From NCBI GenBank assembly GCA_018241505.1, contig JAFEDS010000009.1, positions 248,001 through 312,000 of the forward strand: DNA of 64,000 nt. Reading direction: 5' to 3'. Made by a program: the position numbers and the translations under genes. Below are positions 1 to 8,060 of the stretch, in pieces. Position 1 is the stretch's first letter, and every line of letters begins with the position of its first letter. This DNA is from Pseudomonadota bacterium (lineage in GTDB: Bacteria > Pseudomonadota > Gammaproteobacteria > Steroidobacterales > Steroidobacteraceae). The notes under the pieces were generated by a model, which worked only from the letters and a program-made list of their open reading frames with translations, searched no databases and was not told the origin of the DNA.

Positions 1-504
1 ACCCAGATTCCCCGGCCTCACCCCATGCGGCTCGCGCAAGCCGGCCAGGCGGTAACCGAGTTTGATTCGATTGCAGCCGACCGGCCTCTGACGATTGAAT
101 GGGATTCGTTCGAGAATGCCCGGGCAGGCGCCGTGATCGATGACACCATCTTTGTTTTTATTGACGATTGTCGTGGAGATGTCGTGTACTTTGGCGGGCT
201 GCCGGTCGAGGCGCAGCGGATCCGGTTCGATTCCACGTCGGTAACGGTGCCGGCGGGTACGATGCGACCGGGCCAGCCTTACACGATATTTTTTTCGCAA
301 TGCAGGATGGTCGATCAGGACGCCAGCGATGGTTTGATCAATTGCGCGGTCAACTCGTTCGGCATCGAGCTCGATTTTCACACCGCCGGAATCAATACAG
401 GGGAGCCGTGTCCTGAGCCTCGCAAGATGGCGCCGTTTCGCTGGAAGCGCAAGACGCGGGTGTTGGCGGGCTTGGAGACTTGGCCCACCATTGCGGATAC
501 GTGA
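1..504 (+). CDS. Partial unknown protein, C-terminal part
   Basis: The frame is open from the first base of the window, so this is the 3' end of a gene that starts upstream. About 167 residues are visible. I do not recognise the family. The segment is hydrophilic, rich in Asp and aromatic residues, with four scattered cysteines (two in the middle, one after the EPC turn), which fits a secreted or periplasmic beta-rich domain. The tail ends in a basic stretch and then TWPTIADT. The stop lies 21 bases before the next gene, so the two are probably co-transcribed. An internal ATG at 25 could be misread as the start, but the open frame before it argues against that. Confidence 0.5.
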   Translation, partial: TQIPRPHPMRLAQAGQAVTEFDSIAADRPLTIEWDSFENARAGAVIDDTIFVFIDDCRGDVVYFGGLPVEAQRIRFDSTSVTVPAGTMRPGQPYTIFFSQCRMVDQDASDGLINCAVNSFGIELDFHTAGINTGEPCPEPRKMAPFRWKRKTRVLAGLETWPTIADT

Positions 505-525
505 GTTGGCCGGAGGACTGAGCCC

Positions 526-1704
526 ATGAGCGGCGCGGACGGTATCGTGTCCGCCGAGCCGCGCGGACAGTACATTTCCGCGATAGTGGCGGGAGCGCTG
601 GTGTACGCGGTCACCATGACGCCGCCCAATGTCATGCCGGCCCTGGTCGGCCTGTTTGCCGACCATTTTCGGATGAGCGGATCCCAACTCGGAGTCGCCG
701 CGGCGATGTATCCGTTGGGGCTCGCGATCGTTTCATTTACCTCGTTCCGTTGGGTTCGCATGGTTGACTGGCGGCGTTGGATCGCATTCGGCCTGCTGTT
801 GATGGCATGTGCGATCGGTCTTCAATCCCTCTGCACCCAATTCGTCCAGATTGCTTTCCTGATGTTCATCGCGGGTGTCGGCGGCGGCCTCGCCGCATCG
901 CCGGCACTGACCGTGTTGGGTGATGATGCCAACCCCCAGCGCAGCTTCGGGCTGATGATTCTGCTCAGTGTGCTTTTGCCTGCCGCCATCCTGGCGTTGA
1001 TACCGAGAATCCAACCAATCTTGGGCAACAGTGCAACCTTCATTCTACTGACCGCGCTGAGTCTGCTGTCGCTGCTGTGCATTTCGTGGCTGCCGCCGGG
1101 GCAGCACGCTCGGCCGGCCGGCGCGGCTCGCGAGCAGTCCTCGCGGTTTTCCTGGCCGCTCCTGGCCTCTCTCATCGGCATGCTGCTGTTCGTCGCCGGA
1201 TATGTAGCGGCATGGAATTTTCTGGAGCGAATCGGAAACCAGTCCCATCTCGAGCAGGGCGCGATTCTCGACTGTCTCGCGGTGGGAGGCCTGATCGGCG
1301 GCCTGGGCGGCTTTCTGGCCATTTTCCTCGGCCGCGCAATGACGCTTCGCACCTCCTTCCTGCTGGCCATCGCCGCAACGGTAGTGTCGTTGGGTTGCAT
1401 GGAGGTTCTGCCATTGACTCTCGGGGTGTTCTTTGTTTTATCCCTGAGCTTCCAGGTTTGGATCAGTGTGAATTTTTCGAACGGGCTCACTTTCATTGCG
1501 CTGAACGACACGGCCGGGACATCGGTCGCGCTGATTCCCGGACTTCAAAGTTTGGGCGCCTCTCTTGGCTCGGTGATAGCCGGCGTGGCCTTTGAGCAAG
1601 GGGGCCGGTTGGGCGTCATCGGCTCGGGCATCACGATCTTCCTGCTGTGCACCGTGTCGATGCTGGTCGCGTTTCGCCAGACAAGAGCCTCTTGCGGGTT
1701 TTGA
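526..1704 (+). CDS. MFS transporter
   Basis: A 392-residue integral membrane protein with about twelve hydrophobic segments in the usual 6+6 layout and a basic, polar middle loop near residues 195-205. This matches major facilitator superfamily carriers of normal length. A good ribosome site (GGAGG, about 512) precedes the ATG. The substrate cannot be read from the sequence: no antibiotic-, sugar- or siderophore-specific signature is evident. It follows the unknown gene ending at 504 with a short gap, so the pair may form an operon. A hairpin with a T-run lies just downstream, consistent with the end of this transcript. Confidence 0.8.
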   Translation: MSGADGIVSAEPRGQYISAIVAGALVYAVTMTPPNVMPALVGLFADHFRMSGSQLGVAAAMYPLGLAIVSFTSFRWVRMVDWRRWIAFGLLLMACAIGLQSLCTQFVQIAFLMFIAGVGGGLAASPALTVLGDDANPQRSFGLMILLSVLLPAAILALIPRIQPILGNSATFILLTALSLLSLLCISWLPPGQHARPAGAAREQSSRFSWPLLASLIGMLLFVAGYVAAWNFLERIGNQSHLEQGAILDCLAVGGLIGGLGGFLAIFLGRAMTLRTSFLLAIAATVVSLGCMEVLPLTLGVFFVLSLSFQVWISVNFSNGLTFIALNDTAGTSVALIPGLQSLGASLGSVIAGVAFEQGGRLGVIGSGITIFLLCTVSMLVAFRQTRASCGF

Positions 1705-1740
1705 TCCCGCCATCCTTCCACCCCAGCCAAAATCGCACGA

Positions 1741-1770
1741 GTCCGCCAACCGGCGGGCTTTCGCGTTTTT
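1741..1770 (+). terminator. Rho-independent terminator after the MFS gene
   Basis: A 7-bp GC-rich stem (GTCCGCC at 1741-1747, GGCGGGC at 1752-1758, one G-T wobble) with an AACC loop is followed by a T-rich run ending TTTTT at 1766-1770. It sits between the MFS stop and the convergent gene ending at 1827. Confidence 0.65.
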
Positions 1771-1826
1771 GGCGGGGGGAAGGATAGCGCCTGCGCAGTC
1801 CGGTCAGTCGAGTTGTGTTGACTCGC

Positions 1827-2645
1827 TCATCTGAAAGCGGCTATCGCAGCGGTAGTCACGTTCGCAGTTGGATCGCCCTTCCACGTCCACTTTACGGACT
1901 GATTTCCTATCGAAGGCGCCGGGCGAAAGCATGCTTCGGACGGAACATTGACGTTGGCGTCGTTATCCACGCCGATCGATTGCCATCCAGAGGGTGGATC
2001 GGTCACCTGTGCGTTCGCGGTGCCGACTTCATCGTCCTCGCCGCCTACTGCGACGACGAAGTCTCCCACCATCGCATTGCTCGAGAGTTGGACGGTCGCG
2101 CTCTGGAGCGCCGTCCCCTCCTTATGGCTCTGCCCTATGGCGACCAGACTGGCGCTTGGAGACAGTCCGCGGACTTGAAGGACATAGAATGTGCCATCGC
2201 CGTCACCACCACCGAGTCCCGGTGGAGTGATTGTGTGAATGCCCGGTGCCGCATTGAGCTCGTAGAAGATTTGCGCCCCAACGGCTGGCACTTGGACATA
2301 TACCGGCGACTGGTCCACTGCTGCTCTGAGCGTGCCAACGTCGTCCGTGGGGGTGAGCGCGCCTCCCGTGCTGTTCCAATAAAGGCCCAATACGATTATA
2401 GCGTCACCAGCCTGAACGTCGGTCAATTGGATCGAATGGCTCGACCAGGCTCCCACGCCCCAGTCCTGATGGATCTTTTGTCTGGCCACGATGGTTGGGC
2501 CGACGGTGCTCGAAGGGGTGATCTTGGTGACTCCATTGAGGCGCGGGTGAGCGAAAGCCGTTGGTGTCACCATACTGATCAACAGAAGCGAAACTGCTGT
2601 AGATCTTGCCAAAGCGATTTTTGAAATCAACAGATCTTTAACCAT
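1827..2645 (-). CDS. Secreted protein of unknown function
   Basis: About 272 residues. The start is the ATG at 2645, which has a strong GGGAG ribosome site. A longer reading from 2666 would put the ribosome site inside the gene. The first ~35 residues form a signal peptide: basic, then a hydrophobic AVSLLLISMV core, with a likely cut after AFA. The mature part is rich in Gly, Val, Thr and Asp, predicted beta, with repeated DxxVGDxxVVxxG-like strands, as in extracellular beta-sandwich proteins. No catalytic motif was recognised. It is transcribed alone, convergent with the MFS gene and divergent from the cyanophycin operon. Confidence 0.65.
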   Translation of the reverse strand: MVKDLLISKIALARSTAVSLLLISMVTPTAFAHPRLNGVTKITPSSTVGPTIVARQKIHQDWGVGAWSSHSIQLTDVQAGDAIIVLGLYWNSTGGALTPTDDVGTLRAAVDQSPVYVQVPAVGAQIFYELNAAPGIHTITPPGLGGGDGDGTFYVLQVRGLSPSASLVAIGQSHKEGTALQSATVQLSSNAMVGDFVVAVGGEDDEVGTANAQVTDPPSGWQSIGVDNDANVNVPSEACFRPAPSIGNQSVKWTWKGDPTANVTTAAIAAFR

Positions 2646-3042
2646 ATTGAACTCCCTTCTTGCCAACTTCGTGTTTCAAACATCGGCAGTGAAAAATCGA
2701 GGCCCTATCGTAGTGTAGGTAAACGCTGTTGGGCGCAAGGTTGGAATGCGTTGTTAAAATAAACTCGTTCCGGCGCTTGCGCGGCATTGCAGTGCAAAAT
2801 GCGCGCATTGCGACATACTCGATTGCCTGACGGGGCGCTCCGGAATTGCTGCGCCGTCGATTCAACATTGGCGGGTGGGCGGCAGGGGGCGTCGAGCGTT
2901 GACACCCAGGCCTCCGGGTGAGAGGCATCGGGTGCAAATCGGACGAGCAGGCCCCTCGGATTTGCGCGCGAAGGCCAATGGGTACCCGAGGGGATTCGAG
3001 CGGAGCGGCGGACAAGTGTAATCAGTGAGTTATTGCCTTACC
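2646..3042. other. Divergent intergenic region / leader of the cyanophycin operon
   Basis: A stretch of about 400 bases without a gene between the secreted protein (minus) and iadA (plus). It must hold promoters for both, but no convincing -35/-10 pair was found. Two overlapping potential stems lie at its iadA side. GCAAATC (2934-2940) can pair with GATTTGC (2959-2965), and CCCCTCGG (2952-2959) can pair with CCGAGGGG (2986-2993). They share base 2959 and interleave, so they cannot both form fully. No known riboswitch consensus was recognised. Confidence 0.45.
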
Positions 3043-4221
3043 ATGTACCCCATGATTCTCATCCGTAATGCGAACGTCTTCAGTCCGCGGCCGTTAGGGA
3101 TACAGACACTCCTGGTGGGTGGCGACAGGATCCTGTGGCTGGGCGCGGACGCTGAGTTGGACCTACCTCGGGCTCTGCGCGCGACCACCGAAGTGCTGGA
3201 TCTGCAGGGCGCGACACTGATACCCGGTCTGATCGACGGGCACGTCCACGTCACCGGGGGCGGGGGGGAGGCCGGATTCAACACTCGCGTGCCGCCGGTG
3301 CCCTTGAGCCGGTTTACGACAGCGGGCGTGACAACTGCCGTTGGGCTGTTGGGCACCGACGATGTGGCGCGCGGGCCGCGGGAGTTGCTCGCGACAATAT
3401 ACGCACTGCGCGAGTCCGGTCTGAACGCCTGGGGTTACACGGGCGGATATCATGTGCCCCCGGCGACCCTGACCGGCGGCGTGCGCAGCGATCTTGTGTT
3501 CATCGAGCCGTTGATCGGTGTTGGTGAGGTGGCTATCAGCGATCACCGCTCCAGCCAGCCCACTCTCGATGAGTTGCTGCGGATTGCCTCGGAAGCGCAC
3601 GTGGCGGGGCTCATGACCGGCAAGGCCGGTATCGTCCATCTGCACTTGGGCGACGGTGTGCGCGGCCTGGAAATGGTGCGCAGTGCCCTTGCGCAGAGCG
3701 AGTTGCCGCCCAGAGTTTTCAACCCCACGCATGTCAATCGCCGCCGGCCGTTGTTTGACGAGGCAGTCGATTTGGCCAGGGCCGGGTGCACGGTGGATGT
3801 CACGGCGTTCCCGGTAGCCGACGGAGAAGATGCCTACTCGGCTTCCGAGGCGCTGCTTCGGTATCTGTCCAGTGGGGCGCCGCCGCAGCGCGTGACAGTC
3901 AGCTCGGACGCCGGGGGTTGCCTTCCCTGTTTCGACTCCGACGGCAGGGTATGTCGGATGGACGTCGGATCGGCTGGCGCCCTCCTGCAGACCCTGCAGG
4001 AGCTGGTGGCAAAGGGGGTCCCCCTGGAACAGGCTCTACCCCCGTTTACCGCCAATCCGGCACGCCTTTTGCGCCTATCCGGACGGGGTAGCATAGAAGT
4101 GGGGAGTGCTGCCGATTTGATCGCACTGGAGGCGACAGGAGCCATCGGGACGGTCATCATTGGTGGCAGGACGCATGTTCGGGCGGGCAAGCCCGTTGTG
4201 CGCGGACCTTTCGAACCATGA
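3043..4221 (+). CDS. iadA: Isoaspartyl dipeptidase (beta-aspartyl peptidase, M38)
   Basis: Amidohydrolase-fold enzyme expected to split beta-Asp dipeptides such as the beta-Asp-Arg released from cyanophycin. It aligns along its whole length with E. coli IadA (390 aa). Counting from the ATG at 3043, the metal and substrate motifs are HVH (67, 69), the GGGGEAG loop, AISDHR, HLGD (His201), THVNR (His230) and SSD (Asp289). The residue aligned with the carbamylated metal-bridging Lys162 of E. coli is Glu162 here (IGVGEVAISDHR against IGVKCAISDHR in the E. coli sequence as I recall it). The start is uncertain: GTG 3025, ATG 3043 or ATG 3052, none with a clear ribosome site. It is the first gene of the cyanophycin operon, 18 bases before cphB. 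Confidence 0.9.
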   Translation: MYPMILIRNANVFSPRPLGIQTLLVGGDRILWLGADAELDLPRALRATTEVLDLQGATLIPGLIDGHVHVTGGGGEAGFNTRVPPVPLSRFTTAGVTTAVGLLGTDDVARGPRELLATIYALRESGLNAWGYTGGYHVPPATLTGGVRSDLVFIEPLIGVGEVAISDHRSSQPTLDELLRIASEAHVAGLMTGKAGIVHLHLGDGVRGLEMVRSALAQSELPPRVFNPTHVNRRRPLFDEAVDLARAGCTVDVTAFPVADGEDAYSASEALLRYLSSGAPPQRVTVSSDAGGCLPCFDSDGRVCRMDVGSAGALLQTLQELVAKGVPLEQALPPFTANPARLLRLSGRGSIEVGSAADLIALEATGAIGTVIIGGRTHVRAGKPVVRGPFEP

Positions 4222-4239
4222 GACCAGGAGCATTTGAGG

Positions 4240-5079
4240 ATGCCGAGTAGAGTGCCGGACGGCGGGCAGCGCGGCTGGATCATCCCCATCGGGGGAGCGG
4301 AAAACAAGGAGAATGATCGCCGCATTCTCGAGCGCTTCGTGCGCCTGTCGGGCGGTGCCGAGGCCGAAATCATCGTGATTCCCACGGCCAGCCGCATGCA
4401 CGAGACCGGACCACGCTATGAGAAGCTCTTCCGTGAAATGGGCGCCGGCCAAGTCGGAGTGATGGATTTCGACACCCGTCGCGACTGTCAGGAGCCAGGC
4501 CGGCTGCGGCGTCTGGAGGCGGCGACCGGGATCTTCTTTACAGGAGGCAATCAGTTGCGAGTGACCACCTTGCTGGGTGGCACGCCGGTGGCAAAGCTGA
4601 TTCGCCAGCGTAACGCTCGAGGTGCCACGGTCGGCGGGACCAGCGCCGGAGCCAGCATCCTCAGCGAACACATGATTGCCGGTGGCGATGAAGGTTCGTC
4701 TGCTATCGACGGCAGTGTGCGTCTGGCCGCAGGTTTAGGCCTGACAAACCGGTTCATCATCGATCAGCACTTCCGCCAGCGCGACCGTCTCGGCCGCCTG
4801 GTCACGGCGCTTTCCTACAACCCCTTCGCCGTGGGCATCGGTCTCGATGAGGATACCGCAGCCTTTATCGGTCCCGATGACACACTTGAAGTAGAGGGCA
4901 GCGGCGGAGTTACTATCGTCGACGGCGCGGACGTCAGCTTCTCCTCGATCGATGCGACGGCCGAGGGACAACCTATCTGCGTACTCGGGATGAAGGTGCA
5001 CTTCCTCACCGCCGGGGCGACATTCAACCTGACTACGCGCACGCCATCCGCAGGCGATCTCGCTCGCCGGAAGGAATGA
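4240..5079 (+). CDS. cphB: Cyanophycinase (peptidase S51)
   Basis: Serine exopeptidase that cuts cyanophycin into beta-Asp-Arg dipeptides, which IadA next door can split. The nucleophile motif GGTSAGAS holds Ser135. His177 in DQHFRQR and the acidic GLDEDT motif near 204 complete the S51 signature, and the length (about 279 aa) is normal for the family. An AGGAG site at 4226-4230 fits the ATG at 4240 (9 bases) better than the TTG at 4234. No signal peptide is seen, so it acts in the cytoplasm, where the polymer is stored. It lies between iadA and cphA, so breakdown and synthesis genes share one transcript. Confidence 0.92.
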   Translation: MPSRVPDGGQRGWIIPIGGAENKENDRRILERFVRLSGGAEAEIIVIPTASRMHETGPRYEKLFREMGAGQVGVMDFDTRRDCQEPGRLRRLEAATGIFFTGGNQLRVTTLLGGTPVAKLIRQRNARGATVGGTSAGASILSEHMIAGGDEGSSAIDGSVRLAAGLGLTNRFIIDQHFRQRDRLGRLVTALSYNPFAVGIGLDEDTAAFIGPDDTLEVEGSGGVTIVDGADVSFSSIDATAEGQPICVLGMKVHFLTAGATFNLTTRTPSAGDLARRKE

Positions 5080-5142
5080 GCCGCGACCTGCACTGACCCG
5101 CTTTCGCCGCGAAGGAACATAACAATTACGATGGAGTAAGCC

Positions 5143-8052
5143 ATGCGAATCCTCGATCGTTCCGTCTATGTGGGGCCGTCGCACTACGCGCGCTTTCCCG
5201 TTATTCGGCTGGAGTTGGATCTGGGTGAGCTCGAAGCGTGGCCCACTAGCCGACTTGGGGCTAAATTCGTGGACGCGCTGGCGGAGGCGCTCCCGGGCCT
5301 GGCCGAGCACGGCTGCTCCTATCGCGAACCTGGCGGATTCCTGCGGCGCATGCGCGAGGATGAGGGAACGTGGCTGGGCCATGTTCTGGAGCATGTGGCC
5401 ATCGAGCTGCAGAACATTGCCGGCGAAGAGGTGACCTTCGGCAAAACCCGCGGTGCGGGCGCTCCCGGCCGCTACACCGTGGTGTACGAGTATGCGCAAC
5501 GCGACGAGGGCGTGGCTGCGGGAGAGCTGGCGTTACGGCTGCTGTGCTCGCTGCTGCCGCCGGAGCTGCGTCCAGCCGATGTTGTGTCGGAAGGTTGGAA
5601 CTGGCCGGAGGCCCGTGATGATTTTATCCGCTTTGCGCAGCGCCGGGCGCTGGGACCATCCACCAGCTCATTGGTGAAGGCGGCGGAGGGCCGTGGCATC
5701 CCCTGGTTGCGTCTCAACGACCAGTCGCTCGTGCAGTTGGGACACGGCAAATACCAGCAGCGCATCCAGGCCACCGTCACCGGCCGCACCCCCCACATCT
5801 CCGTCGAGCTTGCCAGCGACAAGGAGGAAACCAACAAGATCCTGGCGAGCCTCGGCCTGCCGGTGCCTTCCCAAGAGCTGGTGCAATCGGAAGAGCAGGC
5901 CGTGCGAGCCGCGCGTCGCATCGGCTTCCCTGTGGTCACCAAACCCTACAACGGCAATCACGGCCGCGGTATCTCGATCCGCCTGACCACCGAACAGGAA
6001 GTCGCGCATGGTTTTGCGGTGGCGCGCGAGCACTCGCGCTCGGTGATTGTCGAGACCTTCCTGGAGGGAGACGATCATCGCCTCTTGGTGGTGAACGGCG
6101 AACTGGTCGCCGCGACGCGCCGTACTCCGGGTCACGTCGTGGGAGATGGCGAGCACACCATCGTGCAGCTCATCGAGATCGTGAACCAGGACCCGCGCCG
6201 CGGTGTCGGTCACGAGAAGGTGTTGACACGCCTGGAGCTGGACGCACAGGCGCTGAAGATGCTGGAGCGCGTGAGCCTGACGCCCGAGTCAGTGCCAGCG
6301 AAGGGTGTAGTAGTGTATTTGCGCTCGACCGCGAATCTCTCCACAGGGGGTACCGCGACCGATGTCACAGATATCATTCACCCCGACAACAAGGATATGG
6401 CCGAACGCGCGATTCGCGCCGTAGGTCTCGATGTTGGTGGAGTGGACTTCCTCTCCAAGAACATCACCGAGAGTTATCGGAAGATTGGCGGAGGCATTTG
6501 CGAGGTTAACGCCGCGCCCGGCTTTCGCATGCATATTGCGCCGAGCGATGGAACACCGCGCGATGTGGCAGCACCCGTCATTGACATGCTGTTCCCGCCC
6601 GGGGCGCCTTCGCGGGTGCCGATTGCCGCTGTGACCGGCACGAATGGCAAGACGACCACCGCCCGCATGTTGGCTCACATCACCAAGATGGCCGGTTATA
6701 CCCCGGGGCTGACTACGACAGACGGCGTATACATCAATGGCCAGCGGACTGTGCAGGGAGATATGACCGGTCCGGTTTCCGCGCGCATGGTTCTCGCCGA
6801 TCCGCAGATAGACATCGCTGTGCTGGAGACCGCCAGGGGCGGCCTGTTGCGCGCGGGGATGGGTGTGCGGGAAGTCAATGTGGGTGCCGTTCTCAACATC
6901 CAGGCCGATCATCTCGGTCTGAAGGGCATTGACACGCTGGAGCAGCTCGCCGAAGTGAAACGGGTCGTGGTGGAAGTTGCGACCGACTGCGCGGTGTTGA
7001 ATGCGGACGATCCTCTAGTGATGCGGATGTCTGGGCACACTGAGGCGAAGAATATCTGTTACGTCACCTTGAACCCTCAGCACAGCCTGGTACGGGAACA
7101 CATCAGGGCTGGGGCCAGAGCGTGTGCCCTCGAGGCCGGCGTGAACGGACAGATGATCACCTTGTACGACCGCGGCAGTCATATCCCGCTGCTGTGGACC
7201 CATCTGATACCTGCGACGCTCGAGGGTCGCGCGACGCACAATGTCCAGAATGCGATGTTTGCTGCCGCCATGGCGTTCTCCTTGGGCGTGAAGCTCGATG
7301 CCATCCGCCAGGGCCTGCGCACATTTGACTCGACCTTCTTCCAGGCACCCGGCCGCCTCAATGTATTCAACGAGCATCAGTTCAAGGTGTTGTTCGACTA
7401 CGGTCACAATGCGCATGCCGTCGGCGTAATGGCTGACCTGGCGCAGCGCCTGGACGTCAACGGCCGCAGGATCGTGGTACTGGCCGGCCCCGGCGATCGC
7501 CGTGATGAGGACCTCGTGGCCATTGCTCAGGCCGTCGCGGGTCGCTTCGATCATTACATTTGCCGTCGGGATGACAATCTGCGCAATCGTGCCTCCGACG
7601 AGGTGCCGCGCATTCAGGCGGCGGCACTTGTCGAGGCAGGTGTTCCCAAGGACGCGATCTCGGTGATACCTGATGAGCAGGAGGCTATCGACGCCGCATT
7701 GAAGATGGGTCAGGCCGGAGACTTGCTGCTGATCTTCGCTGATGCCTTGGCGCGCTCCTGGAAGCAGATCACCAAGTTCAAGACAGTCGGTTCGCAGGCA
7801 GCGCCCCAAGGCATCGCAGCACAGAGCGTGGCTCCCCAAACGCTCCTAGGTGTCGCAGGCCGCGAGACTACCGGCGGCGGCAGCGGGGGTGGCGGCGGTG
7901 GCGCGGCGGGCACGGCTCACTCGGAGACCGCGCACTCGGCGGCGGAAAAGTGGAACGGCGGCGGTGGCAGCATTGAGCAGACCGCCTTCAACCTGGAAGG
8001 GCTGATTCGTGACGAGCGTGGTGTCAGGTTTGCGCCGGAGGCGGAAGACTGA
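5143..8052 (+). CDS. cphA: Cyanophycin synthetase
   Basis: Non-ribosomal polymerase that builds poly-Asp with Arg side chains, using two ATP-dependent ligations. The order seen is: N-terminal domain (1-160); ATP-grasp domain (about 215-480) with KPYNGNHGRG and EVNAAPGFRMH; Mur-ligase-like domain from about 490 with P-loop TGTNGKT (498-504), ETARGG and FDYGHNAHA. At 969 residues it is longer than usual (about 870-900). The extra length is a glycine-rich linker (about 907-925) and a polar stretch before the usual DERGVRF tail. It lies 63 bases after cphB and ends 8 bases before the next Mur-ligase gene. Cytoplasmic. Confidence 0.95.
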   Translation: MRILDRSVYVGPSHYARFPVIRLELDLGELEAWPTSRLGAKFVDALAEALPGLAEHGCSYREPGGFLRRMREDEGTWLGHVLEHVAIELQNIAGEEVTFGKTRGAGAPGRYTVVYEYAQRDEGVAAGELALRLLCSLLPPELRPADVVSEGWNWPEARDDFIRFAQRRALGPSTSSLVKAAEGRGIPWLRLNDQSLVQLGHGKYQQRIQATVTGRTPHISVELASDKEETNKILASLGLPVPSQELVQSEEQAVRAARRIGFPVVTKPYNGNHGRGISIRLTTEQEVAHGFAVAREHSRSVIVETFLEGDDHRLLVVNGELVAATRRTPGHVVGDGEHTIVQLIEIVNQDPRRGVGHEKVLTRLELDAQALKMLERVSLTPESVPAKGVVVYLRSTANLSTGGTATDVTDIIHPDNKDMAERAIRAVGLDVGGVDFLSKNITESYRKIGGGICEVNAAPGFRMHIAPSDGTPRDVAAPVIDMLFPPGAPSRVPIAAVTGTNGKTTTARMLAHITKMAGYTPGLTTTDGVYINGQRTVQGDMTGPVSARMVLADPQIDIAVLETARGGLLRAGMGVREVNVGAVLNIQADHLGLKGIDTLEQLAEVKRVVVEVATDCAVLNADDPLVMRMSGHTEAKNICYVTLNPQHSLVREHIRAGARACALEAGVNGQMITLYDRGSHIPLLWTHLIPATLEGRATHNVQNAMFAAAMAFSLGVKLDAIRQGLRTFDSTFFQAPGRLNVFNEHQFKVLFDYGHNAHAVGVMADLAQRLDVNGRRIVVLAGPGDRRDEDLVAIAQAVAGRFDHYICRRDDNLRNRASDEVPRIQAAALVEAGVPKDAISVIPDEQEAIDAALKMGQAGDLLLIFADALARSWKQITKFKTVGSQAAPQGIAAQSVAPQTLLGVAGRETTGGGSGGGGGGAAGTAHSETAHSAAEKWNGGGGSIEQTAFNLEGLIRDERGVRFAPEAED

Positions 8053-8060
8053 ACATCCCG

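Noticed and set aside
1815-2624. 269-codon plus-strand frame over the secreted protein gene
   Set aside because: The minus-strand frame has a strong ribosome site and a proper signal peptide; the plus-strand product has neither.
2931-2993. Known riboswitch (guanidine, glycine or similar) before iadA
   Set aside because: No conserved loop or core sequence of a known class could be matched; only the competing stems are reported.
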